Shown: positions 1-8,676, numbered from the stretch's first letter. The stretch is 64,000 bases of DNA from Alphaproteobacteria bacterium (GCA_016125405.1 WGLW01000003.1:186001-250000), one strand, 5' to 3'. The notes: generated by a model not told the origin, from the sequence alone. Numbers and translations are program-made.

Positions 1-81
1 GTGATCTGTTAAGCATCTGATCCTGTTTGGAAATTCTTTCCGTGCTGGCGGGGTCGATGGAGCAGCGAGTAGAAGGGCCGG

Positions 82-1257
82 ATGTCCCGCGCACCCCATT
101 CCAGGAATAACGGTTCTCTCCGCGTCGCCGTCATTGGCGCCGGGGTGATCGGGCTGTCCTGCGCGCTTGAGTTGCGTCGGCGGGGGGCAGAGGTCGTGGT
201 TTACGAGCGCGGCGTGGAGCTGGGCGGCGGGGCGACCATTCGCGCCGCGGGCATGCTCGGTCTCGCCTCCGAGGCGGCTCAGGAAAAGGACGCGCCGGCC
301 GTATTCGGCCTGGCGCACCGGGCGGCCTTGCTATGGCCGGACTTTGCAGCAGACGTCGCGCGCCATGGCGGCGGGGCGGCCGGATATTCAACCCATGGGA
401 CCATCCTGGTTGCGCGGTCCGCTGCGGAGTTGGAGTGGGTCCAACTGACCGCCGCCGCCTGTCAGGCCCGCGGCCTGCCTGCAGACTGGCTGGAGCCGCA
501 GGATCTGAAGCGCCGCGAGGCGGCGCTATCGGGACCGGTCACGGCCGCCCTGCTGCTGACCTCTGACAGTCAGGTCGATGCGGCGGTCCTGCTGCAGCGC
601 CTTGGGGTCGCCGCCTCGCGGGCAGGTATCAGCCTGCGCCTGGGGCGGCCTGTCGAGCGGATCGGCGCCAGCGCCCAGTTTACCTTGCCGGATGGCGACC
701 GGTTTGACCGCGTGCTGCTGGCGACCGGAGCCAGCCTGGCGGCTGTGGGTTTCGAGGGCCGGCCCGGAGTCGCGGTCGAGACGGGTCTTGCGCCGGTCGT
801 TCCCGTGAAAGGCCAGATGCTGGCGCTTGCGCCCATTGCCGGCGCGCCCCGCCATGTGATCCGCATGCGCACGGCCTATGTCGCGCCGAAGGACCGCTGG
901 ATCCTGGTCGGCGCCACGGTTGAGCGCGGCAGGAACGATACGGGCGTCGATCCAGACGTTTCGCGCCGGCTACGGCAGGAGGCGGCGAGCGTCGTCGGCG
1001 TGCTGGCCGACGCGCCGGAAGTCGCCGCCTGGGCGGGCGTTCGGCCTGGCGCCCCCGACGATGCGCCGATGATCGGCGAGAGCCGGATTCCGGGCGTTTA
1101 CGCGGCCCTGGGCCACTATCGCAATGGCATCCTGTTCGCTCCGGCCACGGCGGAAATCGTCGCCGACCAGATGCTTGACGGGAAAGTGACCGCGCTGGCC
1201 TCCGCCTTCGATCCGCTGCGGTTTGACAACCGCTTCGAGGCGCCGCACTCGCCCTGA
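82..1257 (+). CDS. FAD-dependent amine/amino-acid oxidoreductase (DAO family)
   Basis: This 391-residue protein belongs to the D-amino-acid oxidase/glycine oxidase fold. A Rossmann dinucleotide-binding motif (VIGAGVIGL, about residues 17-25) is followed by an acidic strand end (VVYERG) that would bind the FAD ribose. The C-terminus has the family's substrate-domain strand and a second FAD contact (GVRPGAPDDAPMIGES, then LGHYRNGILFAPAT). These features resemble ThiO-type glycine oxidases, but no thiamine genes are nearby, so the substrate cannot be assigned. It is the first complete gene in the window. The ATG follows a purine-rich AGAAGGGCCGG stretch. An acyl-CoA dehydrogenase starts 46 bases downstream on the same strand and may be co-transcribed. 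Confidence 0.8.
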   Translation: MSRAPHSRNNGSLRVAVIGAGVIGLSCALELRRRGAEVVVYERGVELGGGATIRAAGMLGLASEAAQEKDAPAVFGLAHRAALLWPDFAADVARHGGGAAGYSTHGTILVARSAAELEWVQLTAAACQARGLPADWLEPQDLKRREAALSGPVTAALLLTSDSQVDAAVLLQRLGVAASRAGISLRLGRPVERIGASAQFTLPDGDRFDRVLLATGASLAAVGFEGRPGVAVETGLAPVVPVKGQMLALAPIAGAPRHVIRMRTAYVAPKDRWILVGATVERGRNDTGVDPDVSRRLRQEAASVVGVLADAPEVAAWAGVRPGAPDDAPMIGESRIPGVYAALGHYRNGILFAPATAEIVADQMLDGKVTALASAFDPLRFDNRFEAPHSP

Positions 1258-1303
1258 TCCAAGGGCTTGGCTAAAAAGCTCCGAACCATCCGGGAGAGAC
1301 GAC

Positions 1304-2470
1304 ATGCACCAGATCGCGCCGATGAATGACGACCAGCAGGCGATCAAGGACGCGGTCGAAAAGGTCTGCCAGCAGTTCGACGCCGAGTACTGGCGCAAGA
1401 CGGACGAGACCGGCAAATGGCCAGAGGAATTTACCAAGGCGATGGCCGAGGGCGGCTGGCTGGGCATCGCCATGCCGGAGGAAGTCGGCGGATCCGGCAT
1501 GGGCCTGATGGAAGCCGCGATCATGATGCAGGCGGTCGCGCGATCGGGCGCGGGCTTCACCGGCTGCTCGTCGATCCACCTCAACATCTTCGGCGCAAAG
1601 CCGATCGAGAAATTCGGCACGCCGGAGCAGAAGCAGGAGTATCTGCCGAAGATCATCTCCGGCGAGCAGAAGATGTGCTTCGGCGTCACCGAGCCGAATT
1701 CCGGTCTCGATACGTCGAGTCTCGAGACCAAGGCCGAGCGCACCAACTCGGGATATGTGATTAACGGCCGGAAGATCTGGACCACCGGCGCGCAACGCGC
1801 CGACAAGATCCTTCTGATCGCCCGCACGACCCCAAAGGAAAAGCTGGCCAAGCCTTATATGGGCTTGTCGCTGTTCTACGCAGACATGAAGGGCATCGAG
1901 GCCAAGCCGATCCCGAAAATGGGCCGCAAGGCTGTCGAATGTAACATGCTGTATTTCGACAATGTGGAGATCCCGAAGGAAGCCCTGATTGGGGAAGAGG
2001 GCGCGGGCTTCAAATACCTGCTGCAGGGCCTTAACCCCGAGCGGGTGCTGTTTGCCGTTGAGGCGATCGGGCTCGGCTTCGCGGCGCTCGAGCGGGCCGC
2101 GCAATACGCCAAGGAGCGTGTGGTGTTCGGCCGGCCCATCGGCCAGAACCAGGGCGTGGCGCATCCGCTGGCGAAGTCCTGGGCGGAGCTGACGGCGGCT
2201 GAACTGCTCGCCTACAAGGCCGCGACGCTTTACGATCAGGGCCTTGAATGCGGCGCCGAGGCGAACGCCGCGAAGTATCTCGGCGCCGAAGCGGGCTTCA
2301 CCGCGTGCGAGTCCGCCGTGCTGGCGCACGGCGGCATGGGCTATGCCAAGGAGTACGACGTGGAGCGCTACATGCGTGAAGCCATGATCGCCCGCATCGC
2401 TCCGGTGAGCCGCGAGATGATCCTGAATTTCATCTCCGAACGCGTGCTTGGCCTGCCGAAAAGCTACTGA
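1304..2470 (+). CDS. Acyl-CoA dehydrogenase
   Basis: This is a standard-length (388 aa) flavin-dependent acyl-CoA dehydrogenase, which introduces a trans-2 double bond into an acyl-CoA thioester. Family signatures are present: the FAD/substrate segment CFGVTEPNSGLDTSS, the KIWTTGA strand, and the C-terminal helical domain with QNQGVAHPLA and AHGGMGYAKEYDVERYMRE. The ATG is chosen because GGGAGAGAC lies seven bases upstream; the frame stays open further upstream but has no better start. It probably acts in beta-oxidation or in branched-chain or cyclic acyl-CoA catabolism. Sequence alone does not separate these. Neighbours give no pathway clue apart from the amine oxidase upstream. Confidence 0.9.
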   Translation: MHQIAPMNDDQQAIKDAVEKVCQQFDAEYWRKTDETGKWPEEFTKAMAEGGWLGIAMPEEVGGSGMGLMEAAIMMQAVARSGAGFTGCSSIHLNIFGAKPIEKFGTPEQKQEYLPKIISGEQKMCFGVTEPNSGLDTSSLETKAERTNSGYVINGRKIWTTGAQRADKILLIARTTPKEKLAKPYMGLSLFYADMKGIEAKPIPKMGRKAVECNMLYFDNVEIPKEALIGEEGAGFKYLLQGLNPERVLFAVEAIGLGFAALERAAQYAKERVVFGRPIGQNQGVAHPLAKSWAELTAAELLAYKAATLYDQGLECGAEANAAKYLGAEAGFTACESAVLAHGGMGYAKEYDVERYMREAMIARIAPVSREMILNFISERVLGLPKSY

Positions 2471-2577
2471 CGGCGTCATTAACCGCATATCCGCCAGCGT
2501 CTCCGTGGCTGTATTCAGCCAGGCGGCGCGCGGCACGGTCCTTGCTCTCCTTCCAGGCGATAGTTCTGGAGACACTT

Positions 2578-2853
2578 ATGGCCGCCTATGTTCCGTTCCG
2601 CACGACAGCCGAAACCGAGGTCGCGCCTGCGCGCCGGAAGTCGTCGCCGTTTGCAATGCTGCAATTCGCGGGATCGGTCGCCCTGTTCGCGGGTCTGACG
2701 GGCGCCGCCACCAGCCTGCTCGACGTTTACGATCAGCATGGCCAGATGATCACCGTGCTGATGTGGATGCTCATCGCCGGTACGGGCGGAATTGTCGCCG
2801 CCGTCGGCGCCGTTGGCAGCCGTCTTCTTCGCGAGTTGACGAAGCCGCTCTAG
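2578..2853 (+). CDS. Small two-helix membrane protein, function unknown
   Basis: This 91-residue protein is not recognised. A polar, basic N-terminus of about 25 residues is followed by two hydrophobic stretches, FAMLQFAGSVALFAGLTGAA and VLMWMLIAGTGGIVAAVGAVG. They are separated by a short acidic loop containing DVYDQHGQ, so a two-pass inner-membrane hairpin is likely. The ATG at this position has TCTGGAGAC just upstream. A longer in-frame start exists 36 bases earlier but would add an unneeded hydrophobic N-terminus. It sits between an acyl-CoA dehydrogenase and a convergent small gene. Confidence 0.6.
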   Translation: MAAYVPFRTTAETEVAPARRKSSPFAMLQFAGSVALFAGLTGAATSLLDVYDQHGQMITVLMWMLIAGTGGIVAAVGAVGSRLLRELTKPL

Positions 2854-2860
2854 CGGCCGG

Positions 2861-3148
2861 TTACTGCGCGTCGCGCCACTTTTCCATCGCATCCGAGATC
2901 GCAAAGGTCTCGCGGTATTTCGGCGAGTCCGAGGGGCGCGGCGGTTTGGGCGTCGTCAGCGCCATGATCTCGGCGAGCTTGTTGTGCGCCGGGCCGGACT
3001 GGCCTGCGCCGATATAGGCGTGAAGCTCAACCAGCGCGCTGGACAGCGGATCGTGCGCCCGGATGACGAAATAGGGCTCGTTCTCACCCAGCTTCGGATA
3101 GGGGTCGAATTTCGACGGATTGGCCTTCGAGCCGAGGGGCGCGGTCAT
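2861..3148 (-). CDS. Small soluble hypothetical protein
   Basis: This encodes a 95-residue hydrophilic protein without a signal peptide or membrane segment, and I do not recognise a named family. The core (EPYFVIRAHDPLSSALVELHAYI) looks like a compact alpha/beta fold, and the C-terminus is rich in proline and charged residues. I start at MTAPLGSK because CGGAG lies a few bases upstream. An upstream in-frame methionine would add a low-complexity leader. It converges on the small membrane-protein gene with only seven bases between the stops. Confidence 0.5.
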   Translation of the reverse strand: MTAPLGSKANPSKFDPYPKLGENEPYFVIRAHDPLSSALVELHAYIGAGQSGPAHNKLAEIMALTTPKPPRPSDSPKYRETFAISDAMEKWRDAQ

Positions 3149-3323
3149 GGGAAACTCCGGACTTGCGGGCGCAGGATGGAGGGATTCGTGCTCGGCGCCC
3201 TGTGGATGGCGTCGCACAGTCTAGTCCGGTTTTCCGCTGGCGCCCTAGCGGCAGGCCGATGTGCTTCGCCGGCGGAGGTAGAGGTATAAGCTCCCGCCAT
3301 CAGGCAGCAAACGGGAGCCCGCC

Positions 3324-4103
3324 ATGGGACGTGTCGAAGGCAAGGTCGCGCTGGTGACGGGCGCTGCGAGCGGTATTGGCCGCGCTTGCGCCCAGGCGCT
3401 CGCCAGGGAAGGCGCCCAACTCGTTCTGACAGACGTGCAGGACGACAAGGGCGAGATCGTCGCCGCCGAAATCGAACGAACCGGCGGCAAGGCCCTCTAC
3501 CTTCGACAGGACGTGACCAGCGAAGTCGGCTGGGCCGGCATCATTTCCACGATCGCCCGGCGGTTTGGTCGTCTCGACATCCTGGTCAACAACGCAGGGA
3601 TCGCCGTTGGCGGAAAGGTCACCGAAGTCAGTCTGGATGACTGGCGGCGGCAGCAGGCGGCGAACGTGGAGAGCGTCTTTCTCGGTGTAAAGCACGCGTT
3701 GCCCCTGATGCGGCAGTCGGGCGATGGCGGATCGATTATCAACATTTCTTCGGTCGCCGGGCTCAAGGGCGCAGCGAATCTCTCGCCTTATTGCGCTTCC
3801 AAAGGCGCGGTCCGTCTTTTCAGCAAAGCGATCGCGCTGCAATGCGCTCAGGAGAAGGACGGCGTTCGCTGCAACTCGGTGCATCCCGGAATTATCGACA
3901 CGCCGATCTGGACCGGCTTTCCGGGATTGCCGCTGAAAGGAAACGCTCCCGATCTTGATGCGATGACTGCGGCAGGCGTGCCGTTAGGCAGGCCAGGCGC
4001 GCCCGAAGATATCGCCAACGGCGTGCTCTGGCTGGCAAGCGATGAGTCCCGGTACGTCACCGGATCGGAACTGCTGATCGACGGCGGCTACATGACTCGC
4101 TGA
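3324..4103 (+). CDS. Short-chain dehydrogenase/reductase (SDR)
   Basis: This is a classical 259-residue SDR. The N-terminal NAD(P)-binding glycine motif is TGAASGIG (about residues 12-19), NNAG stabilises the central sheet at 89-92, and the catalytic residues are Ser142/143, Tyr156 and Lys160 within SPYCASK. The C-terminus LLIDGGYMTR is typical of the family. Asp37 at the end of the second strand (VLTD) favours NAD(H) over NADP(H). Overall it resembles hydroxysteroid or cyclic-alcohol dehydrogenases, but the substrate is unknown. GGGAGCCCGCC precedes the ATG. It converges with the dienelactone-hydrolase-like gene downstream. Confidence 0.9.
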   Translation: MGRVEGKVALVTGAASGIGRACAQALAREGAQLVLTDVQDDKGEIVAAEIERTGGKALYLRQDVTSEVGWAGIISTIARRFGRLDILVNNAGIAVGGKVTEVSLDDWRRQQAANVESVFLGVKHALPLMRQSGDGGSIINISSVAGLKGAANLSPYCASKGAVRLFSKAIALQCAQEKDGVRCNSVHPGIIDTPIWTGFPGLPLKGNAPDLDAMTAAGVPLGRPGAPEDIANGVLWLASDESRYVTGSELLIDGGYMTR

Positions 4104-4117
4104 AGCGCGCACGAGAT

Positions 4118-4858
4118 TCAGCGTTTCAGTGTTTCTTCGAACAGCTTGACCAGTTCGGTCCAGTGCCGTTCCGCCTGTTCCTTGTTGTAGATGGGTGTGT
4201 CCGCCATGGTCCAGCCATGCAGCGCGGGCCAGGTTTCCACGCGCGCATCTGTTCCGGCATCCTTGAACGCCGCTTCAAGGCGGGCCTTTTGAGTGTCGTC
4301 GAAATGCGCATCCTTTTCGGCGCCGGCGACCAGCACCTTCGCCCTGATATCGCCAGCCAGTGTGTGAGGGCTGTCGGGAGTTTCGGTGGCGAGACCCCCG
4401 CCATGGAACGACGCGGCCGCCGCGAATCTTTCGGGGAACAGACCGGCAGCCGTCACCGCCCAACGTCCGCCCATGCAATAGCCGGTACACCCGTAGGGGC
4501 CACCGGAGACATCGGCATCCTCGTCCAGAGCGGCCAGGAACGCGGCGATGTCCGTTTTCATTCGCCCAGGATCGAATGACTCGAAGACACGCTTCATCAG
4601 TTGCGCGCGCTCTTCCTCAGACGGAGGTTTGGCGAAACTGATCGGTTCGTATGGGCGATAACGGTAAAAGGTGTCGGGCAACAGCACGACATAGCCGTAT
4701 CCGGCAAGCCGCTCCGCCATTTCGGCCAGGGCCGGACGGTAGCCAATGCCATCCATGAAGAAGATTACGCCGGGCCACGCGCCTTTGCCGGATGGCTTTG
4801 CGAGCGTGACGGGGCATTCCCCGTCTGCCGTGCGGATAGTGAATTCGGCTGTCGGCAT
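4118..4858 (-). CDS. Dienelactone hydrolase family protein
   Basis: This is an alpha/beta hydrolase of the DLH family, 246 aa. The nucleophile elbow is GYCMGG with Cys128, the cysteine characteristic of dienelactone hydrolases. The acid is likely in AGAEKDAHFD and the histidine in ALHGWTM. It would hydrolyse lactone or ester substrates in the cytoplasm; there is no signal peptide. The gene is transcribed away from the SDR and lies just downstream, in the same orientation, of a TetR-family regulator gene with a gap of 47 bases, so it may belong to that regulator's unit. No aromatic-degradation cluster is visible to fix the substrate. Confidence 0.85.
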   Translation of the reverse strand: MPTAEFTIRTADGECPVTLAKPSGKGAWPGVIFFMDGIGYRPALAEMAERLAGYGYVVLLPDTFYRYRPYEPISFAKPPSEEERAQLMKRVFESFDPGRMKTDIAAFLAALDEDADVSGGPYGCTGYCMGGRWAVTAAGLFPERFAAAASFHGGGLATETPDSPHTLAGDIRAKVLVAGAEKDAHFDDTQKARLEAAFKDAGTDARVETWPALHGWTMADTPIYNKEQAERHWTELVKLFEETLKR

Positions 4859-4905
4859 GATGGTCTCCCTCGGGCAAGGCGAGCCGCGTTTGCGATGAAG
4901 GCGGG

Positions 4906-5490
4906 CTACTTCCTCCAGCCAGCCAGAACGGCCGAAGCGGCTGCGTCAAGTTCAGCGTCGGTCCACTTGCGGCCCTTTATTTCCGACTTCAGCAGATAGG
5001 ACACGGGCGCCAGAAATAGATTGCCGAGAAGGTCGACGGGCAGGTTCTTGAAATCGCCGGATGCAATCCCCGCGCGGCGCAAGTCGACGACGATCTTGCC
5101 GATGGCGCGAGCCGCTTCGCCGCCCTCGCGCTGGGCCAGCGCGGATTCCGCGAAACGCTGACCGAAGGCGAAGGCGTCGCGATCGGCGCGATAGGCGAGA
5201 TAGATCGCCTTCCAAGTCTGCTTAAGACGTTCCGGCGGCGACATGCTGGTATCGACGCCAGCGGCCGCCATGATGAAGACCTCATTCTTCATCTGGCGGT
5301 AGGCGGCGATCAGCAGGTCGTCCTTGCTTTCGAAATGGCGGTAAAGCGTGCCTTCGGCGACGCCCGCTTCGGCGGCGATCGCAGCCGTGGTGGCGGCGGC
5401 CATTCCGTCCCCCGCGACAATACCGATCGCTGCGCGCAGAAGGCGCTCTCGCGTGGCGGCGCCTGACGTGGAAGGGACGGGCGGGTTCAT
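4906..5490 (-). CDS. TetR/AcrR family transcriptional regulator
   Basis: This 194-residue protein is a TetR-type repressor. The N-terminal helix-turn-helix is plain: RERLLRAAIGIVAGDG, then TTAAIAAEAGVAEGTLYRHFESKDDLL. The C-terminal ligand-binding domain is about 140 residues, helical and variable. I start at MNPPVPS; the frame stays open upstream, but the extra 38 residues would run into the divergent acetyltransferase start. It lies upstream of the DLH-like gene on the same strand and divergent from the GNAT gene. Likely targets are itself, the DLH-like gene, or both. This is inferred from context. Confidence 0.87.
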   Translation of the reverse strand: MNPPVPSTSGAATRERLLRAAIGIVAGDGMAAATTAAIAAEAGVAEGTLYRHFESKDDLLIAAYRQMKNEVFIMAAAGVDTSMSPPERLKQTWKAIYLAYRADRDAFAFGQRFAESALAQREGGEAARAIGKIVVDLRRAGIASGDFKNLPVDLLGNLFLAPVSYLLKSEIKGRKWTDAELDAAASAVLAGWRK

Positions 5491-5591
5491 CGGGATCAAA
5501 CCGCCTGCAAGGACCAAGCCTGTCAAGGCCGATTGGCGGCGCCATCCAGTTTCGCGATTGACGCGAAGGGCGGTGCAGGCGACATCGGCGC

Positions 5592-6038
5592 ATGGCGCGG
5601 ACATTCACCATCCGGGAGATGCGCGAGGCCGATCACGATCAGTGGTCGGGTCTCTGGCGCGGCTATCTCGAATTCTACGAAGCCCGGGTTCCGGATGACG
5701 TGAGCGATTTGACCTGGCGCCGGCTGCTGGATCCGGCGCAGGCGATGCAGGGCTTTTGCGCCGAGCGGGACGATGGCGTGCTGCTTGGCATCGTGCATTA
5801 CCTGTTTCATCCGGTGACGTGGTCGGTTGGCCCTCGCTGCTATCTCGAAGACCTCTTCGCGTCGCCCGAAGCGCGCGGACAAGGCGTGGGACGCGCGTTG
5901 ATCGAGGCCGTCTATGCGGCGGCGGATGCGCAAGGCGCCGATCAGGTTTACTGGCTGACCGCCGAAACGAACGCAACGGCCCGGCGGCTCTACGATTCGG
6001 TTGCGACGAAGACGCCCTTCATCAAGTACCGGCGTTAG
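5592..6038 (+). CDS. GNAT family N-acetyltransferase
   Basis: This is a 148-residue GCN5-type acetyltransferase. The acetyl-CoA pyrophosphate-binding loop is visible as SPEARGQGVGRALI (R/Q-x-x-G-x-G/A), followed by a helix, and the protein ends with the usual strand pair including WLTAETNATARRLYD. Such enzymes transfer an acetyl group to amines on small molecules or proteins; the acceptor here is unknown. It diverges from the TetR gene, and the DUF952 gene follows 52 bases downstream. Confidence 0.88.
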   Translation: MARTFTIREMREADHDQWSGLWRGYLEFYEARVPDDVSDLTWRRLLDPAQAMQGFCAERDDGVLLGIVHYLFHPVTWSVGPRCYLEDLFASPEARGQGVGRALIEAVYAAADAQGADQVYWLTAETNATARRLYDSVATKTPFIKYRR

Positions 6039-6090
6039 GGTGCGAAGCGAAATCTTGCCTGGAAGCGCTAACCGGAGCAGGTTCCGCGAC

Positions 6091-6495
6091 ATGAGCCGCG
6101 CGATCTACAAGGTGCTTACGGACGAACAATGGGCAGCCGCCGAAGCGGGCGAACCGATTCGCGCGCCCGTCGATATCGCGGACGGCTATGTGCATCTCTC
6201 GACCGCGGCCCAACTGCAGGAGACGCTGTCGAAATGGTTCAGGGGACAGGAAGGCTGCGTGCTGGCGGCTTTCGACTCCGATGATTTCGGGCCGGACCTG
6301 AAATGGGAGAAGTCGCGCGGCGGCGATCTCTTCCCGCATGTCTATGGCGTTGTGCGCGCCGGACAGGTGAAATCGCTCTGGCTGCTCGAAATGGGTGAGG
6401 ACGGCGCACCGCTCGCGCCCGATGAAGTGGCCCGCAGCCGCAACGAGCCCAAGGCTCACGCCAAAGCCCAGACAAAGCCGGATCGGATTTCGTGA
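6091..6495 (+). CDS. DUF952 domain protein
   Basis: The 134-residue product matches the DUF952 family: an N-terminal IYKVLTDEQW, then a central DGYVHLSTAAQL with the conserved His-x-Ser, and FPHVYG near the end. The fold is thought to be related to glutathione-S-transferase-like or ART-like small domains, but no activity is established. The stop overlaps the GTG start of pyrD (GTGA), so the two are translationally coupled. DUF952 genes next to pyrD recur in alphaproteobacteria. The lysine- and alanine-rich tail looks unstructured. Confidence 0.85.
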   Translation: MSRAIYKVLTDEQWAAAEAGEPIRAPVDIADGYVHLSTAAQLQETLSKWFRGQEGCVLAAFDSDDFGPDLKWEKSRGGDLFPHVYGVVRAGQVKSLWLLEMGEDGAPLAPDEVARSRNEPKAHAKAQTKPDRIS

Positions 6496-7556
6496 CCCCA
6501 TACGATATTGGCGCACGCCTGGCTCGCCTGCTGCCAGCCGAAGCCGCGCACCGGCTAACGATCGACGCCCTGAAGACGGGGCTGGTTAAGCCCAGCCCGG
6601 ACCTCGACGATCCAATTCTGGCCGTGCAGCTCAAGCGTTCCGGCATCAGGCTGACCAATCCGGTCGGTCTTGCCGCCGGTTTCGACAAGAACGCCGAGGC
6701 CTTCACGCCAATGCTGGCCTTTGGCTTCGGGTTCGTCGAATGCGGCACCGTCACGCCGCGACCGCAGGATGGCAATCCCAGGCCGCGGCTCTTCCGGCTG
6801 GAGGAAGACGCCGCCGTGATCAACCGCATGGGCTTCAACAACGAAGGGCTTGGCCCCTTCGTGAGGCGGCTGTCGGCGGCGCCGCGGGGCATTGGCGTGG
6901 TGGGCGCCAATGTGGGCGCCAACAAGGATTCGCCCGACCGCATCGCCGATTATGTCGCCGGCGTCAAAGCGGTCTGGCCCTATTGCAGCTATCTCACCAT
7001 CAACATCTCGTCTCCCAATACGCCCGGCTTGCGCGGCCTGCAGGACAGGGGAGCGCTGGAAGAGTTGCTCGGGCGTGTGGGAGAGGCTGCAACGCAGATG
7101 GATCTGGTCGTAAAGGGCCGGCCGATGTTCCTGAAGGTAGCGCCCGACCTTGATGACCGTGCGATCCGCGATATCGCGGATGTAGCCAGGACGGCGCGCT
7201 ATCTGCACGGGCTGATCATCTCGAACACGACGCTGGCGCGGCCTGAAACGCTGACCAGCCGTCACAGGGGTGAACAGGGCGGTCTGTCGGGTGCGCCATT
7301 GCTTGCGCCGTCGACCCGCGTGCTGAAGACGTTTGCTGACGAGCTAAAGGGCGCGCTCGACCTGATCGGCGTCGGCGGCGTGGCCAGCGGCGCTGATGCA
7401 TGGACGAAAATCCGGGCCGGCGCCTCGGCGGTTCAGCTCTATTCGGCGCTGGCGTATCGCGGACCGGGTCTGGTTCGGCGGATCAAGGCCGAGTTGGCGG
7501 ACATCGTGCGGGCCGAAGGGTTTGCCAGCGTGAGCGATGCGGTGGGCTCGTTCTGA
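6492..7556 (+). CDS. pyrD: Dihydroorotate dehydrogenase (quinone), class 2
   Basis: PyrD oxidises dihydroorotate to orotate in pyrimidine synthesis, passing electrons from FMN to membrane quinone. The 354-residue length and an N-terminal amphipathic helix segment (about residues 1-40) mark the membrane-associated class 2 type. Signatures are GLAAGFDKN, the FMN-binding NRMGFNNEG, the catalytic-serine region NISSPNTPGLRGLQ, and the phosphate-binding GVGGVASGADA near the C-terminus. It starts with GTG overlapping the DUF952 stop codon. pyrE, the next enzyme of the pathway, lies about 44 kb away in the rpoZ-era operon. Confidence 0.96.
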   Translation: MTPYDIGARLARLLPAEAAHRLTIDALKTGLVKPSPDLDDPILAVQLKRSGIRLTNPVGLAAGFDKNAEAFTPMLAFGFGFVECGTVTPRPQDGNPRPRLFRLEEDAAVINRMGFNNEGLGPFVRRLSAAPRGIGVVGANVGANKDSPDRIADYVAGVKAVWPYCSYLTINISSPNTPGLRGLQDRGALEELLGRVGEAATQMDLVVKGRPMFLKVAPDLDDRAIRDIADVARTARYLHGLIISNTTLARPETLTSRHRGEQGGLSGAPLLAPSTRVLKTFADELKGALDLIGVGGVASGADAWTKIRAGASAVQLYSALAYRGPGLVRRIKAELADIVRAEGFASVSDAVGSF

Positions 7557-7734
7557 TGCGCCCGTGAATTTCCCTCCGCCGTCCGCCCGATGATGCTTTC
7601 GGGCGCCTGCCAAGGTCCGGTCTTATGGAGGCTGGCGGCAGGGAGCGGTCACTCCTGCCACCGTGCGGATTCTGGCAGATCGCGGAGGTGGATCCGCGAG
7701 ACGGAGGGAGAGAAGTCAGCCTCCATAAAAAGGG

Positions 7735-7766
7735 AAAGCCGATGCGCCTTGCGGCGCACCGGCTTT
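7735..7766 (-). terminator. Rho-independent terminator after UrcA gene
   Basis: A 14-pair stem with one mismatch (AAAGCCG.TGCGCC arm) encloses a four-base loop. Read on the minus strand it is followed by CCCTTTTTA, giving a U-tract. It lies about 20 bases past the stop of the first UrcA-family gene, as expected for its terminator. Confidence 0.75.
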
Positions 7767-7786
7767 TCTCAGCAGCTGGAGGAGGG

Positions 7787-8140
7787 TCAGCCGCTGGTGC
7801 GGGACTCGTAGGCTTGCGCGAGCGTTTCCGAACCGAACTTGGCCACGGAGGCTTTCATGGTTGCGTCGACGCAGGCGGCAACCTTCGCCCTGGCGTCGGC
7901 CGGCATGCGGCCATAGTCGCCGCAATAGGTCCGCACCCGATGCTCAAGCCGGGCGACGACGTGGCGGGCGCCTTCCGGCGTGGCGAGCTCGTTACTGGAA
8001 TAGCGGAACGGAAACGCGAAGCCCGCATCCTTGTCGGGCGTCTGGGCGATGGCGGGCGGGGAGAGGAGGCTGGAGCCGATAGCGAAGCAGAAAGCGAGGC
8101 CGGCGGCGAAGGTGCTGGTGATGGAGAGGACGTTTTTCAT
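7787..8140 (-). CDS. UrcA family exported protein
   Basis: This 117-residue protein has a cleavable signal peptide (MKNVLSITSTFAAGLAFCFA, cleavage probably after PPAIAQ). The mature part has the UrcA pattern: two cysteines about 20 residues apart (RTYCGDYGRMP and VAACVDATM) likely to form a disulphide, and a preceding FAFPFRYSSNELATPEGARHVVARLEHRV segment. UrcA proteins are small periplasmic proteins of unknown function, common in Sphingomonadales and Caulobacterales. A second UrcA-type gene lies upstream in the same orientation, but each has its own hairpin terminator, so they are probably separate transcripts. Confidence 0.75.
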   Translation of the reverse strand: MKNVLSITSTFAAGLAFCFAIGSSLLSPPAIAQTPDKDAGFAFPFRYSSNELATPEGARHVVARLEHRVRTYCGDYGRMPADARAKVAACVDATMKASVAKFGSETLAQAYESRTSG

Positions 8141-8305
8141 TTTTATGCCCTGTTTTGAAGGGTTCTTGCGTGTATCGACCTCGCGGCTAGCCGAATCTGC
8201 TAATCTCGAAAGGCGATAAATAATTATCGAATATCGATACGTCCGTCAACCGGGCAATTGTGGTTCTTTCTGGGCATTTCGCAGCGTCTGGTTGGGGCGG
8301 AATCA

Positions 8306-8335
8306 AAGCGCCCGGACCTTTCGGTCCGGGCGCTT
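8306..8335 (-). terminator. Rho-independent terminator after second UrcA gene
   Basis: A perfect 13-pair stem (AAGCGCCCGGACC and its complement) closes a TTTC loop and is followed on the minus strand by a short TTT. It is 30 bases downstream of the stop of the second UrcA-family gene. The plus strand has CTTCTTCTC after the stem, so weak action in both directions is possible. Confidence 0.8.
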
Positions 8336-8364
8336 CTTCTCGATAAGGCCAGTTCGGAGGAAAG

Positions 8365-8676
8365 CTACTTGGCCGCAACGGTCATGTCGGCGGTGAGGCC
8401 GAGACGGGCGGCGAGAAGGCCCGTCGGATCCTTCTGGGCGGTCTGGACCGCAGTCACCTTCTTGCAATTGCGGTAGATGTCGTAGGCGGTTCCGATCATC
8501 GGCGTCGTCAGCCGGCGGCAGACCGAATCGACGGCGCCTAGCAGGTCGTCGGTATAGGCCTTCACCTGGGCGTCGGTTTTCAGTTCGGCGGGGACCAGCA
8601 CCGTTTTCGAGGGCTGGGCGAATGCCGGGGCGACCATGACGGCGGCGGCGGCAAGAGCGATAAAGGCACGTTTCAT
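8365..8676 (-). CDS. UrcA family exported protein (paralogue)
   Basis: The 103-residue product has a signal peptide (MKRAFIALAAAAVMVAPAFA) and a mature domain of about 80 residues. Two cysteines (VDSVCRRL and YRNCKKVT) match the disulphide pair of the UrcA family, with VPAELKTDAQVKAYTDDLLGAV in place of the family's usual first helix. The start is supported by CGGAGAACG upstream; a longer open frame exists but its extension is not signal-like. It is transcribed divergently from recQ. Identity to the neighbouring UrcA protein is low, so this is an old duplication or two independent family members. Confidence 0.65.
   Translation of the reverse strand: MKRAFIALAAAAVMVAPAFAQPSKTVLVPAELKTDAQVKAYTDDLLGAVDSVCRRLTTPMIGTAYDIYRNCKKVTAVQTAQKDPTGLLAARLGLTADMTVAAK

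Noticed and set aside
1-81. Remains of an upstream gene at the left edge.
   Set aside because: The 81 bases show no convincing coding frame or RNA structure; they look like the leader of the first gene.
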